Assembly: GCA_026004015.1 (NCBI GenBank)
Contig: BPIH01000001.1
Coordinates: 80,398-144,397 of the forward strand
DNA from: Chloroflexota bacterium
Lineage (GTDB): Bacteria > Chloroflexota > Limnocylindria > Limnocylindrales > CSP1-4
Direction: 5' to 3'
Length of the DNA: 64,000 nucleotides
Shown here: positions 38,122 through 49,818 of the stretch, one piece after another
Layout of the letters: each line of letters begins with the position of its first letter
How positions within the stretch are numbered: the first letter of the stretch is position 1
Notes under the pieces: model-generated
Told to the model about the DNA's origin: nothing
Database searches by the model: none
Seen by the model: the letters and a program-made list of their open reading frames with translations, nothing else
Translations under genes and position numbers: made by a program

Positions 38122-38280
38122 ATGAAGGCGCTCAAAACCCTCGCCATCGTCCTCGGCGTGACGCTCGCCCTGCTCATCGTCGTCCCACTCCTCGTGCTGG
38201 CCGGACTCTTCGTCTGGCTGAAGCTGACCGAGGAGTCGGACGAGGAAGCCCTCGAGCTCGAGCAGGAGGGCGGCGCCTGA
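38122..38280 (+). CDS. Small single-pass membrane protein
   Basis: 52 residues from ATG 38122, with ACGGAGGTGTTGCC upstream. MKALKTLAIVLGVTLALLIVVPLLVLAGLFVWLKL is one long hydrophobic helix with a positive start, then an acidic cytoplasmic or extracytoplasmic tail (TEESDEEALELEQEGGA). It is missing from the ORF track as a separate entry. Function unknown; position after the duplicated-domain protein suggests the two act together. Confidence 0.8.
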   Translation: MKALKTLAIVLGVTLALLIVVPLLVLAGLFVWLKLTEESDEEALELEQEGGA

Positions 38281-38348
38281 GACCGTCCCTTCGACCCAGC
38301 GCCGACGGGGCCGCCGACCACCGGCGGCCTCTCCGTGTCGGGCCCGGG

Positions 38349-41053
<2,705 letters not shown>

Positions 41054-41114
41054 TAGAATGGGCGGCGCGGTCCCTGCCCGGACCGGCCCGTCACCTCGCA
41101 CCCGGAGTGAACCC

Positions 41115-41786
41115 ATGAAGATCTTCCTCGACACGGCCGACATCGACGAGATCCGGACCGCCGCCCGCTGGGGCGTCCTCGACGGCGTGACGACGAACCC
41201 GACCCTCTATGCCCGAGTCGGCGGCGCCTCGTACGAGGCGATCCTCCAGGAGATCTGCCGGATCACGAGCGGTCCCGTTTCGGCCGAGGTCGTCTCCGAC
41301 GACGTCGACGGGATGCTCGAGGAGGCCCGCCACTACGCCGCCCTCGCCCCGAACATCGTCGTCAAGATCCCGATGAGCGAGACCGGCCTGGAGGCGATCA
41401 GCCGCTGCAAGGCCGAGGGGATCAAGACGAACTGCACGCTCATCTTCACGGCGAACCAGGGTCTCCTGGCGGCGAAAGCCGGGGCTTCGCTTCTGTCGCC
41501 CTTCGTCGGTCGCCTCGACGACATCAACGAGGAGGGGATGATCGTCGTCCGCGAGCTCGCCGAGATCGTCGCCATCCACGAGCTCGAGGCGGAGGTCCTG
41601 GCCGCCTCCATCCGTCACCCGCGCCACGTGACGGAGGCCGCCCTGGCCGGGGCCCACATCGCGACGGTGCCCTTCAAGGTCCTCCAGCAGATGGTCCGTC
41701 ACCCGCTCACCGACAAGGGGATCGTCCAGTTCAAGAAGGACTGGGAGGCGGCTCGGGCGGCGCTGGCGGCGAAGCAGGGCGACTGA
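41115..41786 (+). CDS. fsa: Fructose-6-phosphate aldolase / transaldolase-like protein
   Basis: 223 residues from ATG 41115, with CGGAGTG upstream and a TAGAAT -10-like box at 41054-41059. MKIFLDTADIDEIRTAARWGVLDGVTTNPTLYARVG, VKIPMSETGLEAISRCKAEGIKTNCTLIFTANQGLLAAKAGASLLSPFVGRLDDI (Schiff-base Lys in VKIP, conserved TxxTLIF), AASIRHPRHVTEAALAGAHIATVPFKVLQQMVRHPLTDKGI. This is the small TalC/Fsa subfamily, which may be a true transaldolase and would then complete the non-oxidative pentose phosphate pathway with tkt and rpiB. Which activity dominates cannot be told. Confidence 0.92.
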   Translation: MKIFLDTADIDEIRTAARWGVLDGVTTNPTLYARVGGASYEAILQEICRITSGPVSAEVVSDDVDGMLEEARHYAALAPNIVVKIPMSETGLEAISRCKAEGIKTNCTLIFTANQGLLAAKAGASLLSPFVGRLDDINEEGMIVVRELAEIVAIHELEAEVLAASIRHPRHVTEAALAGAHIATVPFKVLQQMVRHPLTDKGIVQFKKDWEAARAALAAKQGD

Positions 41787-41914
41787 TCGCGGATCGATCG
41801 GCAGAGCGAGCGTCGCCATCGACCGGGACGCGTCCCGGCCTGTCTCGGCCCGTCTCGGCGTGCTGACCGCCGTCGCGAGCGCTCTCGACGGCGCGCCTCG
41901 TCTCGAGGTGGATC

Positions 41915-42895
41915 GTGGGCTCCGATCAGGACTCCCGTTCCACCGCTGAGCCACGGGCGATCCCGCGGGCCCGCGGGCCGTCGACCCGCGCCCGACGCGA
42001 CGACCCCTTCGCCCTCGTCGCCCCCGAGCTCCTCATCGTCGGCGGCGCTCTCTCGGTCCAGGTCAGCGCGGGTCTCGCCGCGCAGCTCATCGCCGTCCAC
42101 GGCTCCCTGGCCGTCGTGGCGATGCGGACCCTCTTCTCGGCGGCCATCCTCCTCGCCCTCCGCCGAGGGCTGCCGCTGCCGCCCCCCGGCCTGGCCGATC
42201 GCCGGCGGGCGATCCTCGGGGCGGTCGGGCTCGGCCTTTCGCTGGCGGCGATGAACACCGCCTTCTACACCGCTCTCGGCCGGATCCCGCTCGGGGTCGC
42301 GGTGACCATCGAATTCACCGGCCCTCTCGCCGTCGCCGTCCTCGGTCGACGGCGAGCCCTGGATCTCGCCTGGGTCGTCCTCGCGGCGGCGGGGATCTGG
42401 ATCCTGGCCGGCGGTCGGGTCGTCGCCGGAGACGCCCTCGGCGTCGTGGCCGCCTTCGTGGCAGGTGCCTGCTGGGCGGCCTACATCCTCGTCGGCGGCC
42501 AGGTGGCGCGAGCCTGGCCGGGCGGTGACGCCCTGACGGCCGCCCTCCTCGTGTCGTCGGCGCTGGTCGGGCCGCTCGCGGTGGCCGTCGGTGGCTTCGT
42601 CGATGCCGTCGCTCGGCCCGACGTCGCCCTGGCCGGGGTGGTCGTCGCCGTCTTCGCCAGCGTCGTGCCGTATCGCCTCGAGATCGCGGCCCTGGGCCGG
42701 ATGGCGGCCTCGACCTTCGGGGTCCTCATGAGCCTCGAGCCGGCCGTGGCCGCCGCCGTCGGCTTCGTGATCCTCGGCCAGGTCCTGAGTGGGGCGGAGG
42801 TGGCGGCGATCGCGGCCGTCGCCGCAGCGTGCGCCGGGGCGAGCTGGTCGGCCCGGCGGGCCGGGGTGGCGCCCGGGGAGCTGGAAGCGGCGTAG
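41915..42895 (+). CDS. EamA-family transporter (RhtA-like exporter)
   Basis: 326 residues from GTG 41915. About ten hydrophobic segments in two EamA repeats: LLIVGGALSVQVSAGLAAQLIA, VVAMRTLFSAAILLALRRG, AVGLGLSLAAMNTAFYTAL with the conserved RIPLGVAVTIEFTGPLAVAVLG, then LGVVAAFVAGACWAAYILVGG, TFGVLMSLEPAVAAAVGFVILGQVLS. The IEFTGPLAVA and SLEPAVAAA motifs match RhtA-type amino acid/metabolite exporters. Substrate unknown. The intervals on both sides are about 120 nt. Confidence 0.88.
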   Translation: MGSDQDSRSTAEPRAIPRARGPSTRARRDDPFALVAPELLIVGGALSVQVSAGLAAQLIAVHGSLAVVAMRTLFSAAILLALRRGLPLPPPGLADRRRAILGAVGLGLSLAAMNTAFYTALGRIPLGVAVTIEFTGPLAVAVLGRRRALDLAWVVLAAAGIWILAGGRVVAGDALGVVAAFVAGACWAAYILVGGQVARAWPGGDALTAALLVSSALVGPLAVAVGGFVDAVARPDVALAGVVVAVFASVVPYRLEIAALGRMAASTFGVLMSLEPAVAAAVGFVILGQVLSGAEVAAIAAVAAACAGASWSARRAGVAPGELEAA

Positions 42896-42902
42896 CTGCG
42901 AT

Positions 42903-42931
42903 TTGACGAACCCGAGCCGGGCGACTATCCT
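42903..42931 (+). promoter_or_regulatory. Candidate rho promoter, near-consensus
   Basis: TTGACG, exactly 17 nt, TATCCT, beginning 7 nt after the EamA stop. This is the best-looking sigma-70-like promoter in the window and predicts a leader of about 80 nt before ATG 43020. Confidence 0.65.
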
Positions 42932-43019
42932 CCACGCACCCCCACCCGGCCTGCGCCCTTTCGACGATTCCGCGCAAGCCCTCCACCGTGGGTCCCGCCA
43001 CGCAGGTGATTCCAGCCCG

Positions 43020-44408
43020 ATGCCCGGAAACGGCCCCGAACCGCGCGACCAGCGCTCCCGACGCCGGCCCCGCCGCCGCCAGTCCACCTCCCGCCTTCCG
43101 ACGACCGACTACGACGAGCTCCTCGAGGCCGAGGCGGCTCGCGACCGGAACGACCTGGCCGCCGACGAGCTCCGGGCGATGAGCGTGTCCGAGCTTCGCT
43201 CCGTCAGCCGCGAGCTCGACATCGAGCCGGTGCCGAGCGAGCGGAAGGAGGATCTCGTCGATCAGATCCTCCAGCGCCAGACCGAGCGGGCCGGACTCGC
43301 CTACGCGACCGGGATCCTCGACATCGTCGAGGAGGGCTTCGGTTTCCTCCGCCGCCACGGTCTCCTGCCCAGCCCCGACGACGTCTACGTCAGCTCGTCC
43401 CAGATTCGCCGCTACGGGCTCCGGATCGGCGACCGGATCAGCGGTGCCGTCCGAGCGCCGCGGGAAGGCGAGAAGTACTGGGGCCTCGTCCGGGTCGATT
43501 CCGTCAACGGCGTCGACGTCGAAACCGCCCGCCGCCGGCCGCACTTCAACGACCTGACGCCGGTCCATCCGAACGAGCTCATCAACCTCGAGTCGGACCC
43601 GAAGAACCTGAGCCAGCGGCTCGTCAACCTCGTCAACCCCATCGGGAAGGGCCAGCGGGCCCTCATCGTCAGCCCGCCGAAGGCCGGCAAGACGATGCTC
43701 CTCAAGAACATCGCCAACGGCATCACGGCGAACTACCCGGACATCCTCCTCATGGTCGCCCTCATCGGCGAGCGGCCCGAAGAGGTCACCGACATGCGCC
43801 GCTCGGTGAAGGGCGAGGTCATCGCCTCGACCTTCGACGAACCGACCGAGAATCACACCCATGTCGCCGAGATGGCCCTCGAGATCGCCAAGCGCCAGGT
43901 CGAGACGGGCCGCGACGTCGTCATCCTCCTCGACTCGATCACCCGCCTCGCCCGGGCCTACAACCTCGCCCTGCCGCCATCCGGCCGCACCCTCTCGGGC
44001 GGCATCGATCCGGTCGCCCTCTATCCCCCGAAGCGCTTTTTCGGGGCGGCCCGCAAGATCGAAGAGGGCGGCTCGCTCACGATCATCGCCACCTGCCTCA
44101 TCGATACCGGGTCGCGGATGGACGACGTCATCTACGAGGAGTTCAAGGGCACCGGCAACAGCGAGCTCATCCTCGACCGGAAGCTCGCCGAGAAGCGGAT
44201 CTTCCCGGCCATCGACGTCCTCCGATCCGGCACCCGGCGCGAGGAGCTCCTCCTCGACGAGCCGACCCTCCGGATGGTGTGGACGATGCGCCGGATGCTC
44301 TCGGCCGTCGGAACGAACGAGGGGATCGAGCTCCTCCTCAACCGGATGGCGAAGACGCAGTCGAACGCCGAGTTCCTGGCCAGCCTGACGAAGAGCCTCG
44401 AGACGTAA
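43020..44408 (+). CDS. rho: Transcription termination factor Rho
   Basis: RNA-dependent ATPase hexamer. 462 residues from ATG 43020. A basic N-terminal tail (RSRRRPRRRQST), then the Rho-N helices (LRAMSVSELRSVSRELDIEPVPSERKEDLV) and the RNA-binding cold-shock-like fold (GILDIVEEGFGFLRR, YVSSSQIRRYGLRIGDRISG). The ATPase core follows: QRALIVSPPKAGKTMLLKNIANGI (Walker A), MVALIGERPEEVTDMRRSV, VVILLDSITRLARAYN (Walker B/R-loop), GGIDPVALYPPKRFFGAARKIEEGGSLTIIATCL (Q-loop) and FKGTGNSELILDRKLAEKRIFPAID. Complete. Several terminator-like hairpins here lack U-runs, which fits Rho use. Confidence 0.97.
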   Translation: MPGNGPEPRDQRSRRRPRRRQSTSRLPTTDYDELLEAEAARDRNDLAADELRAMSVSELRSVSRELDIEPVPSERKEDLVDQILQRQTERAGLAYATGILDIVEEGFGFLRRHGLLPSPDDVYVSSSQIRRYGLRIGDRISGAVRAPREGEKYWGLVRVDSVNGVDVETARRRPHFNDLTPVHPNELINLESDPKNLSQRLVNLVNPIGKGQRALIVSPPKAGKTMLLKNIANGITANYPDILLMVALIGERPEEVTDMRRSVKGEVIASTFDEPTENHTHVAEMALEIAKRQVETGRDVVILLDSITRLARAYNLALPPSGRTLSGGIDPVALYPPKRFFGAARKIEEGGSLTIIATCLIDTGSRMDDVIYEEFKGTGNSELILDRKLAEKRIFPAIDVLRSGTRREELLLDEPTLRMVWTMRRMLSAVGTNEGIELLLNRMAKTQSNAEFLASLTKSLET

Positions 44409-44419
44409 TCCGGCCGGTT

Positions 44420-44484
44420 GCCGGCGCCGCCGCCGGCGCGAAGGCAGCCGCGCCTGGCCTGGTTCCAGGCCGCCGCAGGCCAGG
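44420..44484 (+). terminator. Two adjacent hairpins downstream of rho
   Basis: GCCGGCG-CCGC-CGCCGGC (44420-44437) is followed by CCTGGCCTG...CAGGCCAGG (44453-44484). Inside the latter, GGCCTGG-TT-CCAGGCC (44456-44471) is an alternative, mutually exclusive stem. There is no U-run. The element starts 12 nt after the rho stop, so it could terminate or cap the rho message. Confidence 0.55.
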
Positions 44485-44512
44485 GAGGACGGGCCGCGGC
44501 GAAGCGGCCGGG

Positions 44513-44542
44513 TTGCACGATCGGGCGCCGGTCTGCTAGGGT
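44513..44542 (+). promoter_or_regulatory. Candidate promoter of the LysM-M23 gene
   Basis: TTGCAC, 18 nt, TAGGGT, with TGC before the -10 box (extended -10 type). It lies between the hairpins after rho and the TTG start at 44657, giving a leader of about 110 nt. Confidence 0.45.
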
Positions 44543-44656
44543 TGCGGCGATCGTTGCGGCCCGAGTCCCCGCGGGCGACTGCCAACAGGTACGAGACCGG
44601 GTCGGTCCGCCGCCGACACCCCAGCGGCCGGGCCGCCCACGGACGAGGAGACCGTA

Positions 44657-46547
44657 TTGCCGAACGCGTCGGTCGGCATCGACCGCCTCCGCGCCCTCCT
44701 TCGGCGTGCCCGATCCGGCCCGTCGACTAGCGTGTCACCCGGCGCCGCCCCGGCGAGCCCCGCCCGGAGCTCCGCCTCGAGCACCGCCGTGTCGCCCAGC
44801 GCCGCTCGGTTCCATCGCCGCGCCGTTCGCTGGGTCGTCGGCGTCCGGCAGCGGTTCTCGACGCCCTCGCTCGAACCGCGAGTGCCCGTCGCCGTCGTCC
44901 ACCTCGCCCGCCAGGCCGACGTCGAGGCCCGGATCGAGATCGGAACTCCTGCCGCCCGCGTTGCGCGGACCCTCCCGCGAACATCGGACGCTCGAACCGC
45001 AGACAATCGCCCGCCCGACGATCGGCCCGGACCGAGCGATCGCCCTGCCGGGGCGCTCGCCGTCGTCACCCGCTTCGGCCATCGTCCCGGGACCCGACGA
45101 CATCGTCCCGGGGCCCGACGACGTGCGGCCCTCGCCGTCGTCACCGACCGCCGCGCCCCTCGCACCGGCCGGGCTGGCGCCGCGCTCCGCCCGCCGAGCG
45201 CCAGCGGCTCGGCCATCCACCGCCCGGACACGCCTCCGCCGATCCATCGTCTCCCCGACGGCGGGGCTGAGCCGTGCCCTCGCCGCCCTGGAACGCACCG
45301 GGCGCGGCCTCCTGCGGACGGCCCGGCGAGGCGTCGAGCATGAGCGGGCCGCGGCCGCCACGGTCGCCGCCATCCTCGTCTTGGCCTCCTTCGCTTCGGC
45401 CCTGCCGGCCTTCGGCGGTCCCCCGACGGGTGACGTCGGCGGGCCCGGGTCGACGCCGCGGCTCGTCGTCGGCGGCGGCGTCCTCGGCCCTCCCGCGAGC
45501 GATGTCGCGGGCGGCAGCGAGATCAGCGGTCCCGACGGCTGGGCGGACGAACCCTTCGACGAGTTCGGGAGCGTGGGCGGCGACGGTCCGGCGGTCGGCG
45601 ACGGCCCGCCCGAGGATGGCGACCCGACGGGAGGCGGAACCGACCCCCTGGCGAGGCTCGCCGATCCCGAGGCGTCGGCCGGGACGGAGGTGCCAGCCGG
45701 TCCCTTCCTCGCCGACGGCACGCTCCTCAAGCCCGTCGCCGTCGACACCCAGGTTCCCGACGCTCGGGACCGGATCGTCCTCTATCGCGTCCAGAGCGGG
45801 GACACCCTGACCGGGATCGCGCGCCGCTTCGGGATCTCGATGATGACCCTCTGGTGGGCGAACGATCTGAGCTCGAAGGACGAGCTCCACGTCGGCCAGA
45901 TCCTTCGCATCCCGCCCGTCGACGGCCTCGTCGTGACGGTGAAGGACGGGGATACCCTCGACGCCATCGCTGCGGAGACGGGGGTCGCCAAGGAGACCAT
46001 CGCCGCCTTCAACGGCCTCACCGACGACGGCCTGGTCGTCGGCCAGGTCCTCATCGTCCCCGGGGCGCGGGGCGAGGCGATCCCGACGCCGAAACCGACG
46101 CCGCGCCCGGTGGTGCGCACGGTCACCCGTTCGACGACGCGCTCGGTCAGTGAGCCGAGCCGCTACTCGGGCGGGGCGCTCCTCTGGCCGGTGGCCGGTG
46201 GCTACCTGAGCCAGTACTACCACTACGGCCACTACGGGATCGACATCGCCGCCGACTACGGGACCCGCGTGCGGGCGGCCGCCGCCGGGACCGTCGTCTT
46301 CGCCGGCTGGAAGAGCAACGGCGGCGGCTACCAGGTCTGGATCTCCCATGGCTCGGGGCTCTACACCGGCTACTACCACATGTCGGCGGTGTCGGTCGGC
46401 CGCGGCCAGTCGGTGGCCCGGGGCCAGACCGTCGGACGGATCGGGACCTCCGGCTGGGCCACCGGTCCCCACCTCCACTTCGAGGTCTGGCTCGGCTACC
46501 CATGGGAGGCGGGGAGCAGACGGGTCAACCCGCTCCGGTATCTCTGA
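44657..46547 (+). CDS. Membrane-anchored LysM-LysM-M23 peptidoglycan peptidase, frameshifted
   Basis: About 630 residues. I place the start at TTG 44657 (GAGGAG 6 nt upstream); codon bias supports this frame to about 44939, where a shift leads into the main frame. A cytoplasmic region precedes one transmembrane helix (AAATVAAILVLASFASALPA). After a Gly/Asp-rich linker come LysM 1 (YRVQSGDTLTGIARRFGISMMTLWWAN), LysM 2 (VTVKDGDTLDAIAAETGVAKETIAAFN), a Pro-Thr linker and the M23 domain (YGIDIAADYGT, VWISHGSGLYTGYYHM, GPHLHFEVWLGYPW) with all Zn ligands. A cell-wall endopeptidase or its regulator. GTG 45123 is an alternative start without the shift. Confidence 0.85.
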
Positions 46548-46744
46548 CGGCCGGGGCAGCGGGGACCGCCGCGAAGCGGGAACGGCCGCGACGCCGAGAA
46601 CGGCCGCGCGTCGGGAGGCGAACGGGACGGGGCCCGGCCTCGCCGGCGTCGGAATCGAGGCGCTGGGGCACTGTCGGCTCGGCGCTCAAAGCAGCCACGG
46701 GCCTCGAAGCGGCGGCGAGGCCCGGGCGTGCGACAATCGGAGCA

Positions 46745-48178
46745 ATGTTCCTCGATGAGGTGACCATCTTCGTCAAGGCCGGCTCCGGCGGCGACGGGGC
46801 GGCGACGTTCCGCCGCGAGGCCTTCGTCCCGCGGGGCGGACCCGATGGCGGCGACGGTGGTCGCGGTGGCTCGGTCTACCTCGAAGTCGACCCCGGACTG
46901 ACGACGCTCCGCGACTTCCAGTACCGGCACCACTTCCGGGCCGAGTCCGGCGGTCGGGGCGAGCGCCAGCGCCGTCACGGCAAGGCCGGCCAGGATCTCG
47001 TCCTCCGGGTGCCACCCGGGACGGCGGTCTACGACGCCGCGACCGGAGCCCTGCTCGCCGACCTCGTGGCGACGGGTCAGCGGGTGATGGTCGCCCGCGG
47101 GGGTCGGGGCGGCCTCGGCAACGTTCACTTCGCCACGGCCACCCACCAGGCGCCACGGCACGCCCAGAAGGGCGAGCCCGGCGAAGAGCGGACCCTCCGC
47201 CTCGAGCTCCGCCTCATCGCCGACGTCGGCCTCGTCGGTCTGCCGAACGCGGGCAAGTCGACCCTCCTCGCTGCCCTCACCGCCGCCCGGCCGAAGATCG
47301 CCCCGTATCCGTTCACGACCCTCGAGCCGAACCTCGGCGTCCTCGACCTCGGCGAGGACGATCCGCGGCGGCCGACGATCGCCGACGTCCCGGGCCTCAT
47401 CGAGGGAGCGAGCAGCGGGGCCGGCCTCGGGCACGCCTTCCTCCGCCACGTCGAGCGGACCCGCCTCCTCGTCCACGTCGTCGACGGTGCGGCTCGGGAC
47501 CCGGAGTGGGACTACGGCGTCATCCGGAGCGAGCTCGAGGCCTACGACCCCGAGCTCCTGCGCCGACCGATCCTCGTCGCCTTCAACAAGATCGATCTGC
47601 CCGACGCCGCTCGGGCCTGGCCGGCGTTCGAGGCCGCCCGGGAGCGGGAGGGCGTGCCCGTCGTCGCCATCTCCGCAGCCGTCGGGACCGGCCTCGAGGA
47701 GCTCCGGCGCCGGCTGGCCGACCTCCTGCCGCCGGCTGAGGTCCTCGCCGGGCCGCCCGAGCCGGCCGGCGTCGTCGTCCATCGCCTCGAGGCCGTCGGC
47801 GATGCCTTCGCCGTCGAGCGAGAGCCCGACGGCGCCTTCCGGGTTCGAGGTCGACGGATCGAGCGCCTGACGGCGATGACCGACTTCGAGAACGAGGAGT
47901 CCGCCGCCCGCTTCCAGCGCGATCTCGAGCGGCTCGGCATCGACGCCGAGCTCCGCCGACGCGGCATCGAACCCGGCGATGTCGTCCGCATCGGCCGCCT
48001 CGAGCTCGTCTGGGAGCCCGATGTCGGACCCGAGGCGGCGCTCGCGACGACGAGGCATCGACGGGCCGCCGGCGGGCCGACGGGGTCGAGCGGCGACGGG
48101 GCGGCGTCGGACGCCGGGACGGCAGGGGGCCGGATCCGGCACAGCCGTCGGCCCGCTCCGGGGGGCAGCGGCCGGTGA
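46745..48178 (+). CDS. obgE: GTPase ObgE (CgtA)
   Basis: Ribosome-assembly GTPase. 477 residues from ATG 46745, with a GACAAT -10-like box 7 nt upstream. The glycine-rich Obg fold (VKAGSGGDGAATFRREAFVPRGGPDGGDGGRGGSVYLE, QDLVLRVPPGTAVYD) is followed by the G domain: DVGLVGLPNAGKSTLLAALTAARPKIAPYPFTTLEPNLGVL, IADVPGLIEGASSGAGLGHAFLRHVERT, NKIDLP and ISAAVGTGLEELRR. The OCT domain comes next (FRVRGRRIERLTAMTDFENEESAARFQRDLERLGI). A 45-residue Gly/Arg-rich tail is extra. The stop overlaps the nadD GTG (GTGA), a conserved obgE-nadD-rsfS order. Confidence 0.96.
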   Translation: MFLDEVTIFVKAGSGGDGAATFRREAFVPRGGPDGGDGGRGGSVYLEVDPGLTTLRDFQYRHHFRAESGGRGERQRRHGKAGQDLVLRVPPGTAVYDAATGALLADLVATGQRVMVARGGRGGLGNVHFATATHQAPRHAQKGEPGEERTLRLELRLIADVGLVGLPNAGKSTLLAALTAARPKIAPYPFTTLEPNLGVLDLGEDDPRRPTIADVPGLIEGASSGAGLGHAFLRHVERTRLLVHVVDGAARDPEWDYGVIRSELEAYDPELLRRPILVAFNKIDLPDAARAWPAFEAAREREGVPVVAISAAVGTGLEELRRRLADLLPPAEVLAGPPEPAGVVVHRLEAVGDAFAVEREPDGAFRVRGRRIERLTAMTDFENEESAARFQRDLERLGIDAELRRRGIEPGDVVRIGRLELVWEPDVGPEAALATTRHRRAAGGPTGSSGDGAASDAGTAGGRIRHSRRPAPGGSGR

Positions 48179-48954
48179 CCCGTCGGCTCGGCATCTTCGG
48201 CGGCACCTTCGATCCGATCCACTACGGCCACCTCGCCATCGCCGAGGAGGCCCGGGAGGCCTTCGCCCTCGAGCGAGTCCTCTTCGTGCCGGCGGGCGCC
48301 CCGCCGCACAAGCAGGACCGACCGACGAGTCCGGCCGTCCATCGGGCGGCCATGGTCGCGGCAGCCATCGCCGACAACCCGGCCTTCGAGCTCTCGCGCA
48401 TCGAGCTCGATCGACCGGGTCCCTCGTACACGGTCGACACGGTCCGGAGCCTCCGGGCCTCGGTGGCCGCCGACGACGGGGTCGAGCTCTGGTTCGTCCT
48501 TTCCGTCGAGGCGCTTCGTGAGCTGCCGACCTGGCACGAGCCGCTGGCCCTCGTCGGCCTCTGCCGCTTCGCCGTCGCTCCTCGACCAGGCGTGGCGCGG
48601 CCGTCGCGGCGCTGGCTCGTCGAGGCCCTCGGCACGGCCGAGCCCTTCGTCTTTCTCGACGGGCCCCACGTCGGCATTTCGGCCTCCGAGATCCGGGCGC
48701 GGGTGGCCGCGGGCCGGAGCATCCGCTACCTCGTGCCCCCGCCTGTGGCGGCGTACGTCGCGACCCACGGGCTGTACGCTGGACCGGAGTGGCGGAACGC
48801 CGCGGCGGTCGGCGGTCCCCGTCGGCGTCGACTCGCCGGTTCGGTGGTCGGCCGGCCGGGGGTCGATGTCGGCGAGCCGATCGACCGCGGACGGTCGCTG
48901 CCGGGAGGCCGGTCGGCCGGGAGCGGCTCGCTCGGCACCGGGGCACGGGGATAG
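48175..48954 (+). CDS. nadD: Nicotinate-nucleotide adenylyltransferase
   Basis: Adenylates nicotinate mononucleotide in NAD synthesis. 259 residues from GTG 48175. RRLGIFGGTFDPIHYGHLAIAEEAREAF carries the HxGH nucleotidyl-transfer motif, VLFVPAGAPPHKQDRPTSPAVHRAAMV the substrate region, ELDRPGPSYTVDTVRSL and VGISASEIRARVAAGRSIRYLVPPPVAAYVATHGLY the C-terminal ISxTxxR-like motif. About 55 residues beyond the usual end (GPEWRNAAAVGGPRRRRL onward) are Gly/Arg-rich low complexity, as in the ObgE tail. rsfS starts 11 nt downstream. Confidence 0.93.
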   Translation: MTRRLGIFGGTFDPIHYGHLAIAEEAREAFALERVLFVPAGAPPHKQDRPTSPAVHRAAMVAAAIADNPAFELSRIELDRPGPSYTVDTVRSLRASVAADDGVELWFVLSVEALRELPTWHEPLALVGLCRFAVAPRPGVARPSRRWLVEALGTAEPFVFLDGPHVGISASEIRARVAAGRSIRYLVPPPVAAYVATHGLYAGPEWRNAAAVGGPRRRRLAGSVVGRPGVDVGEPIDRGRSLPGGRSAGSGSLGTGARG

Positions 48955-48965
48955 CGGATACGGGC

Positions 48966-49550
48966 GTGATCGACGAGGGGACCGACGACGTGATCGACGA
49001 CAGCGAGGCCGGGGCGATGGGGCCGTCGGCGCAGGAGGACGGAGTGCGGGACGACGAGCGAGGAGCGGCCGGGCAGGACCGAGAGCCGCGAGCGCCGGGG
49101 ACGGAGGTGCCCGGGACGGGAGTGGACGAGTCGGGCCGACAGGCACCCGAGCTTCCCCGCCCTGACGGTCTTCCCGGCCGGCTCGAGCCCGCCCCGGCCG
49201 GCGCTCGACTGCCCCTCGAGATGGCGCGGCGGATCGTCGAGCTGGCCGAGGACAAGAAGGCGGCCGACATCGTCCTCCTCGAGCTCGGTTCCCTCACGAC
49301 CCTCGCCGACTACTTCGTCATCTGCTCCGGCGGTTCCGAGCGTCAGCTCGACGCCATCGCCGACGCCATCGTCGAAGGCCTCGCCGCCGAGGGGACGGAG
49401 CCGATCGGACGGGAGGGGACCGCCGCCTCGCACTGGATCCTCCTCGACTACGGTGCGGTCGTCGTCCACGTCCTGGCGCCGCCCGAGCGGGACTACTACC
49501 AGCTCGAGCGCCACTGGTCCCGGGCGCGGACGATCCTTCGGGTCCAGTAG
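48966..49550 (+). CDS. rsfS: Ribosomal silencing factor RsfS with long N-terminal extension
   Basis: Binds L14 and blocks 50S-30S joining. The RsfS fold occupies the last 110 residues: ARRIVELAEDKKAADIVLLELGSLTTLADYFVICSGGSERQLDAIADAIVEGL, EGTAASHWILLDYGAVVVHVLAPPERDYYQLERHWSRARTI. From GTG 48966 there is an acidic, Gly/Pro-rich extension of about 85 residues (DEGTDDVIDDSEAGAMG, RAPGTEVPGTGVDESG) not usual for the family. A later ATG directly before the ARRIVEL segment would give the ordinary 110-residue protein. Codon bias is sustained in the extension, so it may be translated. Confidence 0.9.
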   Translation: MIDEGTDDVIDDSEAGAMGPSAQEDGVRDDERGAAGQDREPRAPGTEVPGTGVDESGRQAPELPRPDGLPGRLEPAPAGARLPLEMARRIVELAEDKKAADIVLLELGSLTTLADYFVICSGGSERQLDAIADAIVEGLAAEGTEPIGREGTAASHWILLDYGAVVVHVLAPPERDYYQLERHWSRARTILRVQ

Positions 49551-49818
49551 GGGGTCCAGCACGGAGCCCCGGAAGGGGGTCCGGCGGCCGGGTCGTTCCG
49601 GAGCGCGGAGCCGTCCGGGCCTCGGCGACGACGCTCCGGACCGGGCGACGGAGGGGTCGCCTCGAGCGGCGCCTCCCGCAATCGACGCACCGGGCCTGGC
49701 GCCGAGTACCCTTCGGCGCTCGGTACCGACGGGTCATGGGCGCGGCCTCCCCGGCTGCCTAGGATGCGGCCAGATCGAGCGTCACCGACGCTCACCAGCG
49801 AGGCCCACGACAACCGAG

